From Phallusia mammillata (Eukaryota; Chordata; Ascidiacea; Phlebobranchia; Ascidiidae), in the NCBI GenBank assembly GCA_003260075.1, contig QLIY01000061.1:154088-218087 (forward strand): a stretch of DNA of 64,000 bases. The letters are read 5' to 3'. Made by a program: the position numbers and the translations under genes. The stretch's first letter is position 1. Every line of letters starts with the position of its first letter. Shown here piece after piece: positions 23,375 through 35,834 of the stretch. Under the pieces are notes generated by a model. The model was given only the letters and a program-made list of their open reading frames with translations, had not been told where the DNA came from and did no database searches.

Positions 23375-25182
23375 CTATGTCAGGAGAATCGACAACAAAT
23401 AAGACACAACTTCTACATTTAGGCTATTTCCTAGTAATTTATTTTTTTGATTGTTTGTAACATTGTCTGGAAAGTGAAATTCTTTTGGAAAGCCCATTAG
23501 GTTTGCAATTTCCCTGGGTGAAAAATAACGCAGATCCAACTCTTCATTGTCCCCAGCCATATTTAATATTGAACCTGTGCCCTCCACATACTTTCCATAT
23601 GACTTGGTGAAACACATTGAACCATTTGAGTCTTTTGTAACCAGGTCCATTACTGGTAAGTATCTTTTTGCAACATTTGGGGGAAGCCGCAATTCAGATA
23701 TAACTTCACTTTCTTCAAGATATTGTCCAATGGTGGCTGTTGTTGAAGGTAATGGAACTCTAATATGAAAATAAAACAGAATGCCATGACCACATAAATT
23801 CAAACATGTCAGGGTCCTATGGTGTACTTACATATTGCTGGCATTTTCACCACACTCCTTGTCCATGCTGGAAGGGCATTCAATAATTTTGTCTTGAGAA
23901 TGCCATGTTTGGTCCCAACATTTTGGCCTTCTTTTAGCCAGAAAAAAATACCTGCAGAATTCAATTTTTAATACGGTTAAAAAGTGGCTGCAAACTGTTA
24001 AAAATCTCATTGCATTGATCATTGACTCTAAATATTTGTAAAATCTTCACTTATGATTATTTTAAAGAAGTTTACACTTTCAAGGCTGTTTTTTTTACAT
24101 TATTCAGGCTGCTTTTTTGTTTCTATTTTGGTAGAACCAGTATTTTTTGTAAAAATGGAGCGATTTTACCTGAGTCTAGAGTTAGGTATTCCAAGTTGTT
24201 TTGGACTAAGAAGAAACTCCTGCCATGAATACTGCAAGGCTTTTAGTGTCTTACACATAATTTCGTGTGTTTTAGAAGTTTCAAAGCCTTTGACATTTTC
24301 AAGCAATATGTAGTCAGGTGGATTAGTCATCTGTTCAAAGATTTTTAACAAGTGAAGGAACGACCTAAAGTGAAAAAGCATTACTGAAATGTAGAACAAA
24401 CCAATGTGCTATTTCAGTAACTTTTTCTATTGCTTGAGTAAACTTAGTCAATAGAACTTGTTTTTAGGTAATATATATACAATTACATTTATGTCTACAA
24501 TTACACAACACAGAAAATTGCATTTAAAATTAGATCAAACATTTCAAGACCAAATTTGAATGCTACGTATAGCAGAATGACATGGTTTTGTAGAAAAGGT
24601 GCCCATGTCATCAACAAGATTTTTGGACCAATGCATGAAACAGGTAGTTTGTAGTTCCAATATACTGACCAAGCAATTTTTGATGTTATTGTTAGTTATA
24701 AATGTTAATATAAAGTGGTGGTTGTAGCAATCACTCAAACACATCGATTAGAATAACAATTTTCTGCTGCACCTTGTTCGCGGGTCAAGAATATCTTTTT
24801 GTAAACCAATTCTTGTGAAAGGTTGACATGGTGGGCTCATCACCAAGAGATCAATGTTTAACTTGTCAAGGTCTGGAGCTCTGTAATGATTCATTTTTGT
24901 GGTTATTATCTGTTTTGCTGTGTAAAATAGTGTACATTTCTGGAACACTGACTTTTTCCAAACATTTAAAATGATAACTTATCAACAAAAAGCTTACTTG
25001 AGGCCTTCAATATTTTTTTCCCAGTATGTAGTCGAGGGGAAGTTAGATTTGTAGACATGTTGTGCTGCAGGATTGATGTCCACAGAAGCAATAACCTCAA
25101 ATGATATTCCTACCTTTTTGAGTGCGAAATGCATGCCACCTATTCCACTGTATAACTCGAATACACGTATACCGCCCTCCAT
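23375..25182 (-). CDS. TRDMT1: tRNA (cytosine-38-C5) methyltransferase, DNMT2
   Basis: Transfers a methyl group from S-adenosylmethionine to C38 of tRNA-Asp and a few other tRNAs. Exons in transcript order: 25182-24998, 24880-24773, 24364-24170, 23951-23832 and 23759-23375. They sum to 993 nt, or 330 residues. The start MEGGIRVFELYSGIGG aligns with the family N-terminus. Motifs in order: I (FELYSGIGGMHFAL), IV with the catalytic Cys (MSPPCQPFTRIG), VI (ILLENVKGFE), VIII (NSRLRYFFLAK), the DNMT2 signature CFTKSYGKYVEGTGS, and IX-X (YFSPREIANLMGFP, LLGNSLNVEVV). It is about 60 residues shorter than the human enzyme, the loss falling between motif VIII and the CFT signature, where the family varies. 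All catalytic residues I can see are intact. An in-frame ATG 33 nt upstream follows a possible splice acceptor, so a 5' UTR intron is possible. Confidence 0.95.
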
Positions 25183-27809
25183 AACTTTTGCAAACTCAGA
25201 AATGCTAAAACACAAATATCAAAACATGTGTGTCAGTATCACCAAACTAAAAACTGAAAGCCAACCGTTTTCAGACAAGAAACTGCGAGTCAGCTCTTAC
25301 AAGACCAAATTAAAAGTCAAATGATTAAACTTTAAGCACAAAAAACACAAACAGCACATGCCTTGTATTGTTTATGCTTGCACAAATCGTTTTACCAAAC
25401 CGGTAGTTTCCCCTACCTTTTGCCAGGTAGCAATGCTCACGACTGCTAAATGTGACAGAATTTTTAATTCGTATTTTCAAATTTGCAATTTATCTGTGTT
25501 CGTCTTTGCCTCCTATTAAAATCTTACATATAGTATAGTCTTGATTGAAAATCCGTTCGAGGCAGGTATTGATTTTTTATGCAAATAACTTTATTAAAGG
25601 TCGGTAATCTCTTAAATTGTTTACTGTTGCATTAAAATATTGTTTACTATGCTTATGTACTGATTGTACAAAGAAATACGCATTGGTCGAAACAAGTTGT
25701 GGAAATTTTAAAAACCACCCCCCCCCCGGCAGGTATTGATTTTTTATGCAAATAACTTTATTAAAGGTCGGTAATTAAATCTCTTAAATTGTTTACTGTT
25801 GCATTAAAATATTGTTTACTATGGTTATGTACTGATTGTACAAAGAAATACGCATTGGTCGAAAAAAGTTGTGGAAATTTTAAAAACCCATTTTAAAATA
25901 TGATTTCTATGCCCAGAATAAAAATGTAACGATAAGCATACTAGCAAAGTGAACTCGCAGAATCCGAATTCTGTTCTTTTTTCTCCATTTTGCTGTGGAT
26001 TTAAATTTTAAATGGACGTTTGCAGTTTTTACCGAGAGAGATTAATGCATAAGCAAGCCATGTACAAGTTTGTGCTCTGCGTGAAGTAAATTGTGTTTTC
26101 AGTTTCATTCAAATTACGTAATCGTGCGCAATGACATCATTGTTTTTCACAATTTTCACCTCATATGAAAACGCAGGGCGCAGAAGCTTGTTTTTTGCGG
26201 TTTACGCGGCCTTTACACCTGGCATGCAAGAAATGATGTGTGGCAAAAGAGAGATGATAATTAATTTGTGACACTGACAGAGTATTTATGATAAAGGTTT
26301 AATCCAATTGTTGCTTTATGCTTTCCTACCTATAACTATATATGGGTAGCAGCTTTTGAGTGCAGAAAACGATGTCAGCTAAAAAAATCAGTTTCAAAAC
26401 AGCTTCCTGTAAAGCTAACCAACCACCATAAGCCATAACACAGTTATTTTACATGCCTGTTTTTCATGCTTTTGAAAAATGCTGCATGTAATCAAACAAT
26501 ACCAGTTCTGTATGCATTGGTTCGATATGTCTTAATAAAGTTTGTTGAGTATATTTAAACATTCCCTTATTTAGTTTCCCCCTGTTGACCATGTGGTAAA
26601 GATGAGATATATAAACACTATGAGGTATATGGTTTTTGTAAAGGGTTGTGTTAGTATCAATAGTATGCACTGATTAGCAAAATAGCTACTTTGTGTGGTT
26701 GGTACTAAAAGATGTGTTGTGTGTTTATCATATTGTAATGTCAGTTGGTGTTCTTAGTTGGTGTTATTTGTCAAGTTCGTGTTTAGTTATCCATATAAGC
26801 TCTTGTCTTCCACTGATCTCCACTGATCTAATCAGTATCATGGACATTGGTACTTAAAAAAAAAATTAAAACCTAATCTGAGACCTTATAGGTCAAATCA
26901 GTGTGCACTGTCTGTAGCTTACTTATCATTTGTTGGCTTGATGTTTTTATGTTACAACCTAATATGTTTGTTATAATAGTTTATAGTTTGATAAGTGTAG
27001 ATAAACATTGGAAGTTTTCAAAATAATATGTAGTTTATTATCATGTACTTTTTAGTTATTATTACCATGGCAGTCTTGATTTTGAGAATTTATTTTTATG
27101 TTTTTGCAAAAATTGAAGTTATTGTTTATGTGTGTTTACTTATATATGATTATGCACCTTTTTAAAACTTATTAGAAAAAAAGGTTATGTACGTAATAAA
27201 ATGCATAGTGATATCGAAATATCATAATCAACAGCGTGTGCTATTTAACAGTGTCCAAACTATATGCATTGTAATTAAATGTATCTGCTGCTAATACACT
27301 TTGATGGTATGCTTTGTGGCTATGTAAAAAGGTATTGGGACTATTTGCATAATATGACAGAAATTTCCTTTGCGCAGCTGGTTTTTTTCTAGGAACATTT
27401 ACAAATTGTGATAAGCTTCATTTTCATCTGTGGAATGTCCACAGTTGCCACCGTATCAGGCTAGTTCATGAAGGGGTGTTTGCCTAATATTATGGTAATT
27501 GTTTTGACTTTTTTAATTTTTTTTTGTTGTTGATGTGGCCAATATTACAAAAATTATTATCAAACTGTTTATGTTGGTTGTTCATAGAGGTACATGCTCG
27601 AATTTGCCTCACAGTTGCATGTTCACAAACTGCCCAAATTTACTATCGAACTAATTTTAAGCAGTCCCAAAGTGGTTACACTTACTTTGAGAACCATGAA
27701 TATAAACAAACCGCTTGTGTTATAATACTAAATATAAAGCTTTTCATAATAAATTACCTGTTCTTGGTTGCATTTTTGACTTGGTTGATGCAGATTTTTT
27801 TTCTTGCAG
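25183..27809. other. TRDMT1-USP intergenic / USP first intron region
   Basis: AT-rich DNA between the divergent TRDMT1 and USP genes; it must hold both promoters and the unseen first USP exon. About 25563-25717 is repeated at 25728-25890 around a C run (25718-25727). From about 26700 to 27500 it is simple AT-rich sequence. No other gene is supported. Confidence 0.55.
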
Positions 27810-30800
27810 GGAGCAAATGCTTCAGCTGCACTGATGAAAGAAATCGGTCCAGAACAGTTTCCTCCCAATGAAAGATACTTCGGGTTGCACAATGTATGTA
27901 ATTGTTGATATAAAAGTTGTACGACAATTGGCCTGTAGTTGGGGGCTGAATTAATTCAGGTTTAAATTTATGTGTATTATTTAAGTTTAGGTGTGATTTG
28001 CACTGTACTGACATCTTCTATTGTCTTGCCTTATGAATATTATGCCCCAATGAAATTTAATAAGTTGGTGTTAAAATGCGTAGACGGCAGATTTTTCAGT
28101 CACTTTATATGTACACTTTTAGGAAATGTAACACCACTTATGCATTAACTATCACATTTTTTTTTCTAGTTTGGCAACACCTGCTACTGCAACTCAGTGT
28201 TGCAAGCGCTTTTCTTCTGCCAACCATTCCGTGACAGGGTACTGCAGTATCGCACTCAGCAGCATAATGGAAAACATGGCTCAAACGGCAAAAAGGATAC
28301 CTTGCTGGCTTGCCTATGTGAACTCTTCTACAACATTGTAAGCCAAAAGAAGAAATGTGGGGTACTGCAGCCCAAGAAGTTTGTAGCCAGACTGAGAAAG
28401 GAGTATGGTGAGTCTTTGGTTGTTTGATATATTATAATGTTTATTTGTTTGAAGTAAAATCTCTACATATTTTATGTCCCCGATCTGTTATTACATTGGT
28501 ATGCAATGTGCATTGTATTTCTGTGTGTATTTATTGTGGATCCCCTTCCCTGAAGACGACACACCCCCCCCCCCTATGTCCCCGATCTGTTATTACATTG
28601 GTATGCAATGTGCATTGTATTTATTGTGGATCCACTTCCCTGAAGACGACACATTGTTTGTTTACTGTTTTTCGTTTTTCAGTCTAATGCTGGTTTGTTC
28701 TAAACTAGTGGTTCCCAACCTTTTTGTAGTCATTGACCCCTTTTATAAATGTTATAGGTTCGCGGAACCCCAACGCATTTTAGTCTTGTTATGTTTTTTG
28801 TTTCCTGCATTATACGTTATTATACTTTCGCTTATCAGGGCAGAATTTCAACCTTCACAGTCCCTCAATCTCAATAAAGTTCTGTACTGTAGCAGTCAAT
28901 GCAACGAAGAGATAAATTTTCTGGTGTACAATACTTGAAACAAAGCACAATAAGTTATATTGTTAATGTGCGTTGTCACAATGGAGGTAACCATTACAAG
29001 TTTTCTGATCCAAGGGTTTGATAAACAGTTTGCACTCAGATGCAGGATTGTAAAAACGGTTTGGGAACTTAAAAATAATGTACTGTTGTTAACATGGGCG
29101 CCGGACGAAAACCTCGGGTATGCCGCATACCCAAAAATTGGACCAACGTTAATTAGTCATGCGTTATTGCTTCATAGAAATTATTCTGATACGATCCAAT
29201 ACGTAACATACACAATTGATTTCAATCGCGGTTATTATTTCACAGCCCATGAATTATTCGCAAAAATGACAATTGTGACGTCTTCAAGAAGCATTTGAAT
29301 TTAAACATTAAAGGGTGTTAAAAAGCACAACAAAGGTATTGGCGCTGACGCTATAGCGGCTATTACGTCAACAAACACGTGATAAAAAGTTTAGCGTTTG
29401 TAAACTAAATTATGAGAATACAGTTCTAACTTCCAACTGCCTCTGCCGCAAGGACAGCGACTGTCTAGTTTTAACCGAAAAAACAACAACGCCAATTGTC
29501 ACGTCACAAACGTAAGGTTGATATTTAATTAACTTGTTAGCTTGTCGAAAGTTTCTGGCAGTTTAGTACATCGTTTAAAGTACACTAAACTTTAAAATTA
29601 ATAATGCGTCACATACAATTCACTGGCCCCCCCCCCTTAAATAGGCTACACGTTGTAAACGAAACAAACGACTTTAAAACGTATAAAACGATTTTTTGGC
29701 CTAGTTGCGTGAAAACAAAGATTTTTTATAATAGTTGTTACAGAGAAGAAAATAAAAACATTATAGTAATTCGTGACGTTAGGTGACGTCCGAGCTAACT
29801 CTTTTTTATAACTTATTTATTGTTCCGCCTCCCCGTAATTTCGGCAAGTGGGTCGCATTTTTGTAATGTACAACGCGGTGTGTTACTGGGCACAAACATG
29901 TGTTGATTTGCAACAGTAGCAGAAGGGTCTAGTGGTGGAATTACGTTGTTTAAACTCATATACTGCAAGCTTTAACATAATCTCACCCAACAAGAAATAA
30001 ATTTGGTATTTTATGACGTCATCTAATATGGCATACCCGGGAAAAATTTAAAGTCGGCGCCTATGGTTGTTAATGCTACTGCAATTGTTTGCCTCCATGG
30101 ACCCCCTGAAACCATCTCATGGACCCCTTGGGGGTCCTCGAACCCCAGGTTGGGAACCACTGTTCTAAACGCTTGGTCAAGAAAGAGTGCTTCAAACTTA
30201 TTCTAATGTACACACATGTTAGTTAGCTATCCAACCTTGATCCACCCAAAGTTTAAACAGCGATGATCCAGCAGTCCCCCAAAATGTGAAATTTTAAATT
30301 TTTACATACTGTTTATGGCCAAGTCTAGTATATATTGTTTATGGCCACCCCAATCCATTTTTGAAGATAAATTTACCCTGTCCATTTTGTTTATATTCTT
30401 TACCAAATGTTTAATATCTTCTTGACACATGCAACAATAGTACTTGCTGTTATTTTCAGAGTCATTTGACAATTATATGCAGCATGATGCTCATGAGTTG
30501 TTCAATTGTCTTCTCAACTCCATTCACCTTGTTCTAATTGAGGAAAAGAAAGCTGAACGTGAAAGAAAGCGTCTGGAGATGCAATCATCCACAACCAGCC
30601 AGGGAAACGGTGTAAAAAGGGAGCGACTGAGCTTTTTCAGATCAAAAAAGAAAGAAGATAAGGACATCCACACCTTGTCTTCTAAAGTTGGAGCCAGCTC
30701 ATTTGTTCCATCCGACACCATGCCAAGTACTTCAGCTGCCCCCGATTCACTGGAGATCCAAAATATAACCAGCGCAGGTTCATCGTCATCCCTAGCAACC

Positions 30801-32564
30801 TCCGACTCGCCAGCCTCCACTGCAGACACAAATGAATCCTTAATGGGAAATGGCCAAGTTCCTAAGGTTGACCAGGAAAGTAGTGATGAAGGAAAGCCCC
30901 AAAATGGGCATCTTAGCACTGAAGAATCAACACCTTCAAAGACTTTTAGTTTCTTTTCTCGCAATAAGTTCTCCAAGAAAGCATCCAGTTCCAAGTCTTC
31001 GGAGTTGTCCAGCAGCAACTCAAATGTGCCCCATCTGGAGGAGGAAGATGAAAGTGAAGCAAATAACACCTGGATTAACGACATCTTCCAGGGAACTTAT
31101 ACAACTATCACAAGATGTTTAACTTGTGAAACGGTAATTTCCAGAGTAGATTTGCATAATGTTATAGGCATTAATTTCTGTGTAGCCTAATTGTGTGCTA
31201 CATTGTATGCAAATTTTATGTAAATTGCCTTGTCTGTGTTTGTGCATAATTATCAAATTGAATTTCGTTTGGTACATTGCAGGTAAAAAATAAAGATGAA
31301 GACTTTCTTGACCTATCTGTTGACATTGAGCAAAATACTTCCATAACACACTGCCTAAGGTTGGTTGTCAACAAGTTGCAAAATACATTAAACATTTCAA
31401 TTAGAGCCAAAGTATTTGGTCATAGATCATGAGACCGGATTTAACTTTTCCAAATTACAGAACAAATTAGTTTTGGAGCCTTGACAAATCAGACAATGTG
31501 TTGCTAATGCCATAAGCCAAAGCCATGTGCTTAATATCCTTCCTTATATTTTTCAGAGTTTTCAGCAACCAGCAAATGCTCAGTGGTGAACATAAATATT
31601 CCTGTGAAGTTTGCAGGAGCAAGCAGGAAGCCCAAATACAGTAAGATAACTTCACAAAAATTTACTTGTATACATATATATATTTTTATGTATAGTCAAG
31701 TGGGGTAAAAAAAAACAATTTTTTGAAACTTTGTTGCCAAACTTTTATTTTAGGCACCAAAAGGTCAGTTTTTCTTCCCAACAAAGCTGATAGGACTACT
31801 TTTATAGTTATGTGACAAGTTTTTGATTTTACTAAAAAACAAAAAAAATATTTGACAAAAACTGTTGTTCTTTTTTAACCCGAAAAAGGTACAAAAAAAA
31901 CAATGTCGGGGTAAAACAAAACAAGTGGACATTAGGACCATTTACAAAAAAATTAAGTGGCAGTTGGAACTTCAATGCAATTATATGCACTTAATAAACC
32001 ATCTTGAAGTCAAAGATAAGACAGAAATTTCATTAATAACTCTGTTACAATAAATAAGCCAAAAAAACACTTGCCACTTAAAATTCTTTGTTTTCGAAAT
32101 TTTACAAACCAAACTTACAGCAGTTAGTAAACTGTTTGTAAATTAATAAAACACTTTCAAATTGGTGCTAAGACTTTCCATGGCTTTGTACCTTTATTGC
32201 ACTGCATTTATTGCCTTTGATTTGGTCTTTTTTGTCATTTACCAGTCTTTTGTTGGTATGCAACTAGGTTTAAATAGAGCTCACCCACTTGCTGACTGGT
32301 CATGTAACCTAAAACCTTATTGAAATAAAGTTTAATTTTCTACCCCAAACTGCTTGAATTACCACATAATGATTTGATAACCTCTTTTTCTTACTTTGTA
32401 GCATTTGTCTTTAGGCCTGGACCCCAATTTGTACTTTTAGCCATGCGGGTATACTTTTTGGTAAAAATTCCTCCAAAACCCCCCCCCCCGTGTGCTACAT
32501 TGTATGCAAATTTTATGTAAATTGCCTTGTCTGTGTTATCGTACATAATCATCAAATTGAATTT

Positions 32565-32623
<59 letters not shown>

Positions 32624-33862
32624 TAGGCTTTCTTTTTTATTTTCTAAACTTCCAGGTGACAAATAAAAAATGTTTGGGCAAAAAAAATTTTGGGGGTGCA
32701 AAAAATGCAGTTTAGTTTTTTATTACCCCATTCCTATAGAACCGTTTGGGGTAAAAACGAACAACAAGATATCTGAAAAAATTTAAAAGCTAGCCAAGTG
32801 GAGTCTTTTTTATTTAATAGGTCATAGTTATGACACAACACAGAACAAAGGTCATTGACACCAAACTTGTAACAAAAAATCTGCAGGAAAGTTTCTAAAG
32901 GTTGTTGAAGACTTTTTAACATACAAATTTTACTAATGTTGTTTCAACCTGCAGAACTTTGCCTAGAAACAAAACCTGAGAATGGTTTATGGCTTATTTT
33001 TTAGGCAGAGAAAAAATACATCCAATGAAAAACAAAGCATTTAAAAAAAATTTTGGTTTAGCTGTGACGGTATTGTTTTTTTTTACCCCAACTTCAGTAA
33101 AAAAAATTTTTACCAATTTGACTATATGTGACAAAAATATTAATGAAAGTTGACTAAACTATTTTGGCACAAGTCAATTTCTATTCTGTTCTGCCAAAAA
33201 AATAAAACATATTTACTTTACTTTTTACTAAGTTACTTTATTATCTACATACCTAAAGGGACCAATTAGTGATATGATTCTCTTTCTTTGTGCTAAGTTT
33301 ATCCCATTTCTACTGGCATCTTAAGGTCAAATTATCAAAAAGAGTGTGGAAATTGAATAAAATTCGCCCAGTTTGTATTGGTAATTGCATTTGTTGTCAT
33401 AGCCCAAAAGTAACTCCGCCCTGTCAAATGTTTTTGGTCAAATATGTAAGTAACATTTTCTACTTTGTCAAATTGGTCTGCTAAATCTCAATTAGGTACA
33501 TTTCATTGATTGAAATCATTATTTATCCTCATTGTAATTTCACAATATCCTATGTTTGATTTTGGGCATATTTAGTAAACAACCTCCTATGTGCTTTAGC
33601 CTGTTGAATCAATCATATCAAAAATGCTATTCAAGGAACTGTGAAAGCTATCCACACATTACAATAAATATTCACACACTCTCAATGTGTAAGGCAATGT
33701 GCCCAAGTCACACTTTTATTGTCCCACCCCCCCCCCCCCCAAAAGTAACTCCGCCCTGTCAAATGTTTTTGGTCAAATATATATGTAAGTAACATTTTCT
33801 AGTTTATCAAATTGGTCTGCTAAATCTCCATTAGGTACATTTCATTGATTGAAATCATTATT

Positions 33863-33917
<55 letters not shown>

Positions 33918-35834
33918 AAAAATGCTATTCAAGGAACTGTGAAAGCTATCCACACATTACAATGAATATTCACACACTCTCTATGTGTAAGGCAATGTGC
34001 CCAAGTCACACTTTTATTGTCCCATATAAACTTTGGTTTGAAAGACAACAAATTAAATCATGTCATAACTTATATTGCCTTGATCTCTGCAACCACTGTA
34101 GTTTAATCAAAGTAGTCGCTAAGTACTATGACTCCGGATTGACACAGAATCATGTGGCTTCTTTTGCATGTAGAATTAATTACAACACCTGTAGCCAGCA
34201 TTATTAGGAACAGCATTTCTTAACCAGTCAGTGGGGGTGCTTTCCGGGGGGCCACAAGTACATGTGCTCAACATAGCTGCACTAATCTATACACAGAACT
34301 TAACCATCTTCAAGTTGTCAGAATGACTTTCTTAGTTATTTTCATGTTAAACAAGGCATTGTGCTCTGCGACATAGCGTTTGACTTTAAGTTTCACAAGT
34401 TCACCTCATTTTTGATAAGCAGCAGGACCATGGCTCTTGAGGGTTACTTCAAGGGTGCCATGGACTACAAACGGTTGAGAGCCACTGATTTAGAAGCCTG
34501 TGAATGCATCAGTGTGTTCTTAGGGGTGCACAAACGCCTTGTCTGTTTATGAAAGATATACTGTACTAAAAACTTGCCTGAAGTTGTTGTTTTTATTATT
34601 TTTCAGAATGCGGATCAAAAAGCTTCCAACCATCCTTGCGCTTCACCTAAAGCGTTTTAAGTACTGCGACACGTTAAACAAATACACTAAGTTGACCTAT
34701 CGTGTTGTCTTCCCCTTCGATTTACGTCTCTTCAATACAACCGACGACGCATCCAATGCAGAACGTCTCTACGACCTCATAGGAGTGGTCGTTCACTGCG
34801 GATCGTAAGTCGTGTTTTATGCATTGTTGAGACAGATAACGTACTGTTTGCCCTTTTTATGTAAAATTTCCTATGTTTTTGTGTGGAAAACGAATTTTAC
34901 TCTTGTCCGATCTAAACGCCTGTTTTATTTTTAGTTCGTGCAAATAACAATTTCGCGTTACATCAGGACCGTAGACCCTACTGAATCGTATAGGCCTTTC
35001 AATATACACAAAGCAGTATCTTGGCAACTGCGTGGTTATTCCGAACTTTGGTCGTTACTTTCTCGTGATCGACATTAGGGGCTTTAATGACTTGCAATAT
35101 ATCAAAAGAGGTCAGGCTTTGTGAATCTTGCATTTCAAAGCACTGACCGTATTTTGTATCTCACACACGGAAGTTTCGTTACTATCTCCTCTTTTGTCCT
35201 AAACCCACACAAAACCAGATTACGATATAAATGATAGGCTAGGATGTCACTTTTTGCATCGCTATATATTAGGTATGTGGACAGATTGAAGTAGGTGCAG
35301 ATTAAGGCTTGCAATGTGGAACGAGCCTTTTTAACCTAAAGCGCCGTTGGGCAAACCGACTTATTTGTCAGGCATTGCATTTTATTCCTGAAATAGGAGC
35401 CACATGCAAAACGTTGTTTATTTAACTTGCGTCACTTTGGTCAGATTCATATGCGACGAGCATTTTTTAACTTAAAGCGTGCACACAGACTTCCTGTTTT
35501 GTTATGCATTACATATTAGGTTGGTTATCCCTGAAATAGGGCCCTTATACCAAACATTCTTTAATTAAGCTTTGGCAATTTTTGCTCAGAATGCGTTTGT
35601 ATAAATTTGTGTCTGAAATTAACAAAACATAGCCTAACCATTACGTTACTCTTGCGCAGCGGACCGTATCGGGGTCACTACGTGTCAATTGTCAAAAGTC
35701 ATGACATGTGGCTTCTTTTCGACGACGACAACGTGGAGAAGCTGGAGCCGAGCGGCATGGAGGATTTCTATGGTGTGACCGCCGACAAAAACTCCGAGTC
35801 GGGATATATTCTCTTCTACCAGTCGCGGGAATAA
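27810..35834 (+). CDS. USP12/46: Ubiquitin-specific protease, USP12/USP46 type
   Basis: Cysteine protease that removes ubiquitin; in animals it is activated by the WD-repeat partners WDR48 and WDR20. Exons seen: 27810-27893, 28170-28407, 30460-31133, 31283-31359, 31557-31640, 34607-34804 and 35660-35834. They total 1530 nt (509 residues), all in phase. The first short coding exon is not identified. The N-terminal [20 protein letters not shown] matches USP12. The catalytic Cys is in [12 protein letters not shown], the His in [11 protein letters not shown], and an Asp-rich stretch [11 protein letters not shown] follows. The zinc-binding pairs CLTC and CEVC are kept, as are [23 protein letters not shown] and the C-terminus [13 protein letters not shown]. 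Unusually, the exon at 30460-31133 carries about 150 extra Ser/Thr/Glu/Lys-rich residues between the QHDAHELFN box and [10 protein letters not shown], where vertebrate USP12/46 has about 30. One tunicate-type gene probably represents both vertebrate paralogues. Confidence 0.93.
28480..28670. repeat. Short allelic duplicate in USP intron 3
   Basis: About 28476-28560 is repeated at 28577-28655, with a 17-bp deletion in the second copy, around a run of 11 C (28564-28574). Confidence 0.75.
28706..30162. mobile_element. hAT-type non-autonomous transposon, 1.46 kb
   Basis: Terminal inverted repeats TAGTGGTTCCCAACCTTT and AGGTTGGGAACCACTG, flanked on both sides by a perfect 8-bp target duplication TTCTAAAC (28698-28705 and 30163-30170). 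Both ends also carry related GACCCC-rich subterminal sequence. No transposase is recognisable. A C run at 29627-29636 shows that part of the interior is missing or joined wrongly. It fills most of USP intron 3. Confidence 0.88.
32490..32565. repeat. Displaced copy of USP intron 4
   Basis: This 76-bp piece closely matches 31192-31267 in the intron after the 674-nt USP exon, but sits 1.3 kb downstream with C runs on both sides. It is probably the other allele placed wrongly by the assembler. Confidence 0.75.
32566..32623. repeat. Poly-C block (58 C)
   Basis: Uninterrupted C run in USP intron 6, directly after the displaced intron-4 copy. Confidence 0.85.
33400..34025. repeat. Interleaved allelic duplicates in USP intron 6
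   Basis: 33407-33520 is repeated at 33741-33864, and 33617-33725 is repeated at 33916-34025. The junctions are C runs at 33727-33740 and 33865-33915. Substitutions between copies are sparse. Confidence 0.8.
34211..34486. mobile_element. hAT-type MITE in USP intron 6
   Basis: Ends CAGCATTTCTTAACC and GGTTGAGAGCCACTG are imperfect inverted complements of the CAGTGGTTCTCAACC family. The flanks ATTAGGAA and ATTTAGAA are similar but not identical. No coding capacity. Confidence 0.6.

Larger units (their letters stand above)
31691..33126. mobile_element. TIR element, possibly Tc1/mariner-like MITE
   Basis: Left end TATAGTCAAGTGGGGTAAAA and right end ACCCCAACT to TTTGACTATA are imperfect inverted complements, and the outermost bases are TA on each side. 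The interior is AT-rich without a transposase frame and contains the sentence-like repeat of GGGTAAAA/TTTTACCCC. It lies in USP intron 6 and also contains misplaced intron sequence between C runs at 32479-32489 and 32566-32623. Confidence 0.5.

Noticed and set aside
26371-26408. MSAKKISFKTASC as the missing first exon of the USP gene
   Set aside because: The possible donor leaves phase 1, but the next exon starts in phase 0, and similarity to the family N-terminus is weak.
28960-29298. 112-codon plus-strand open frame
   Set aside because: It lies inside a hAT non-autonomous element and has no transposase motif or other similarity I recognise.
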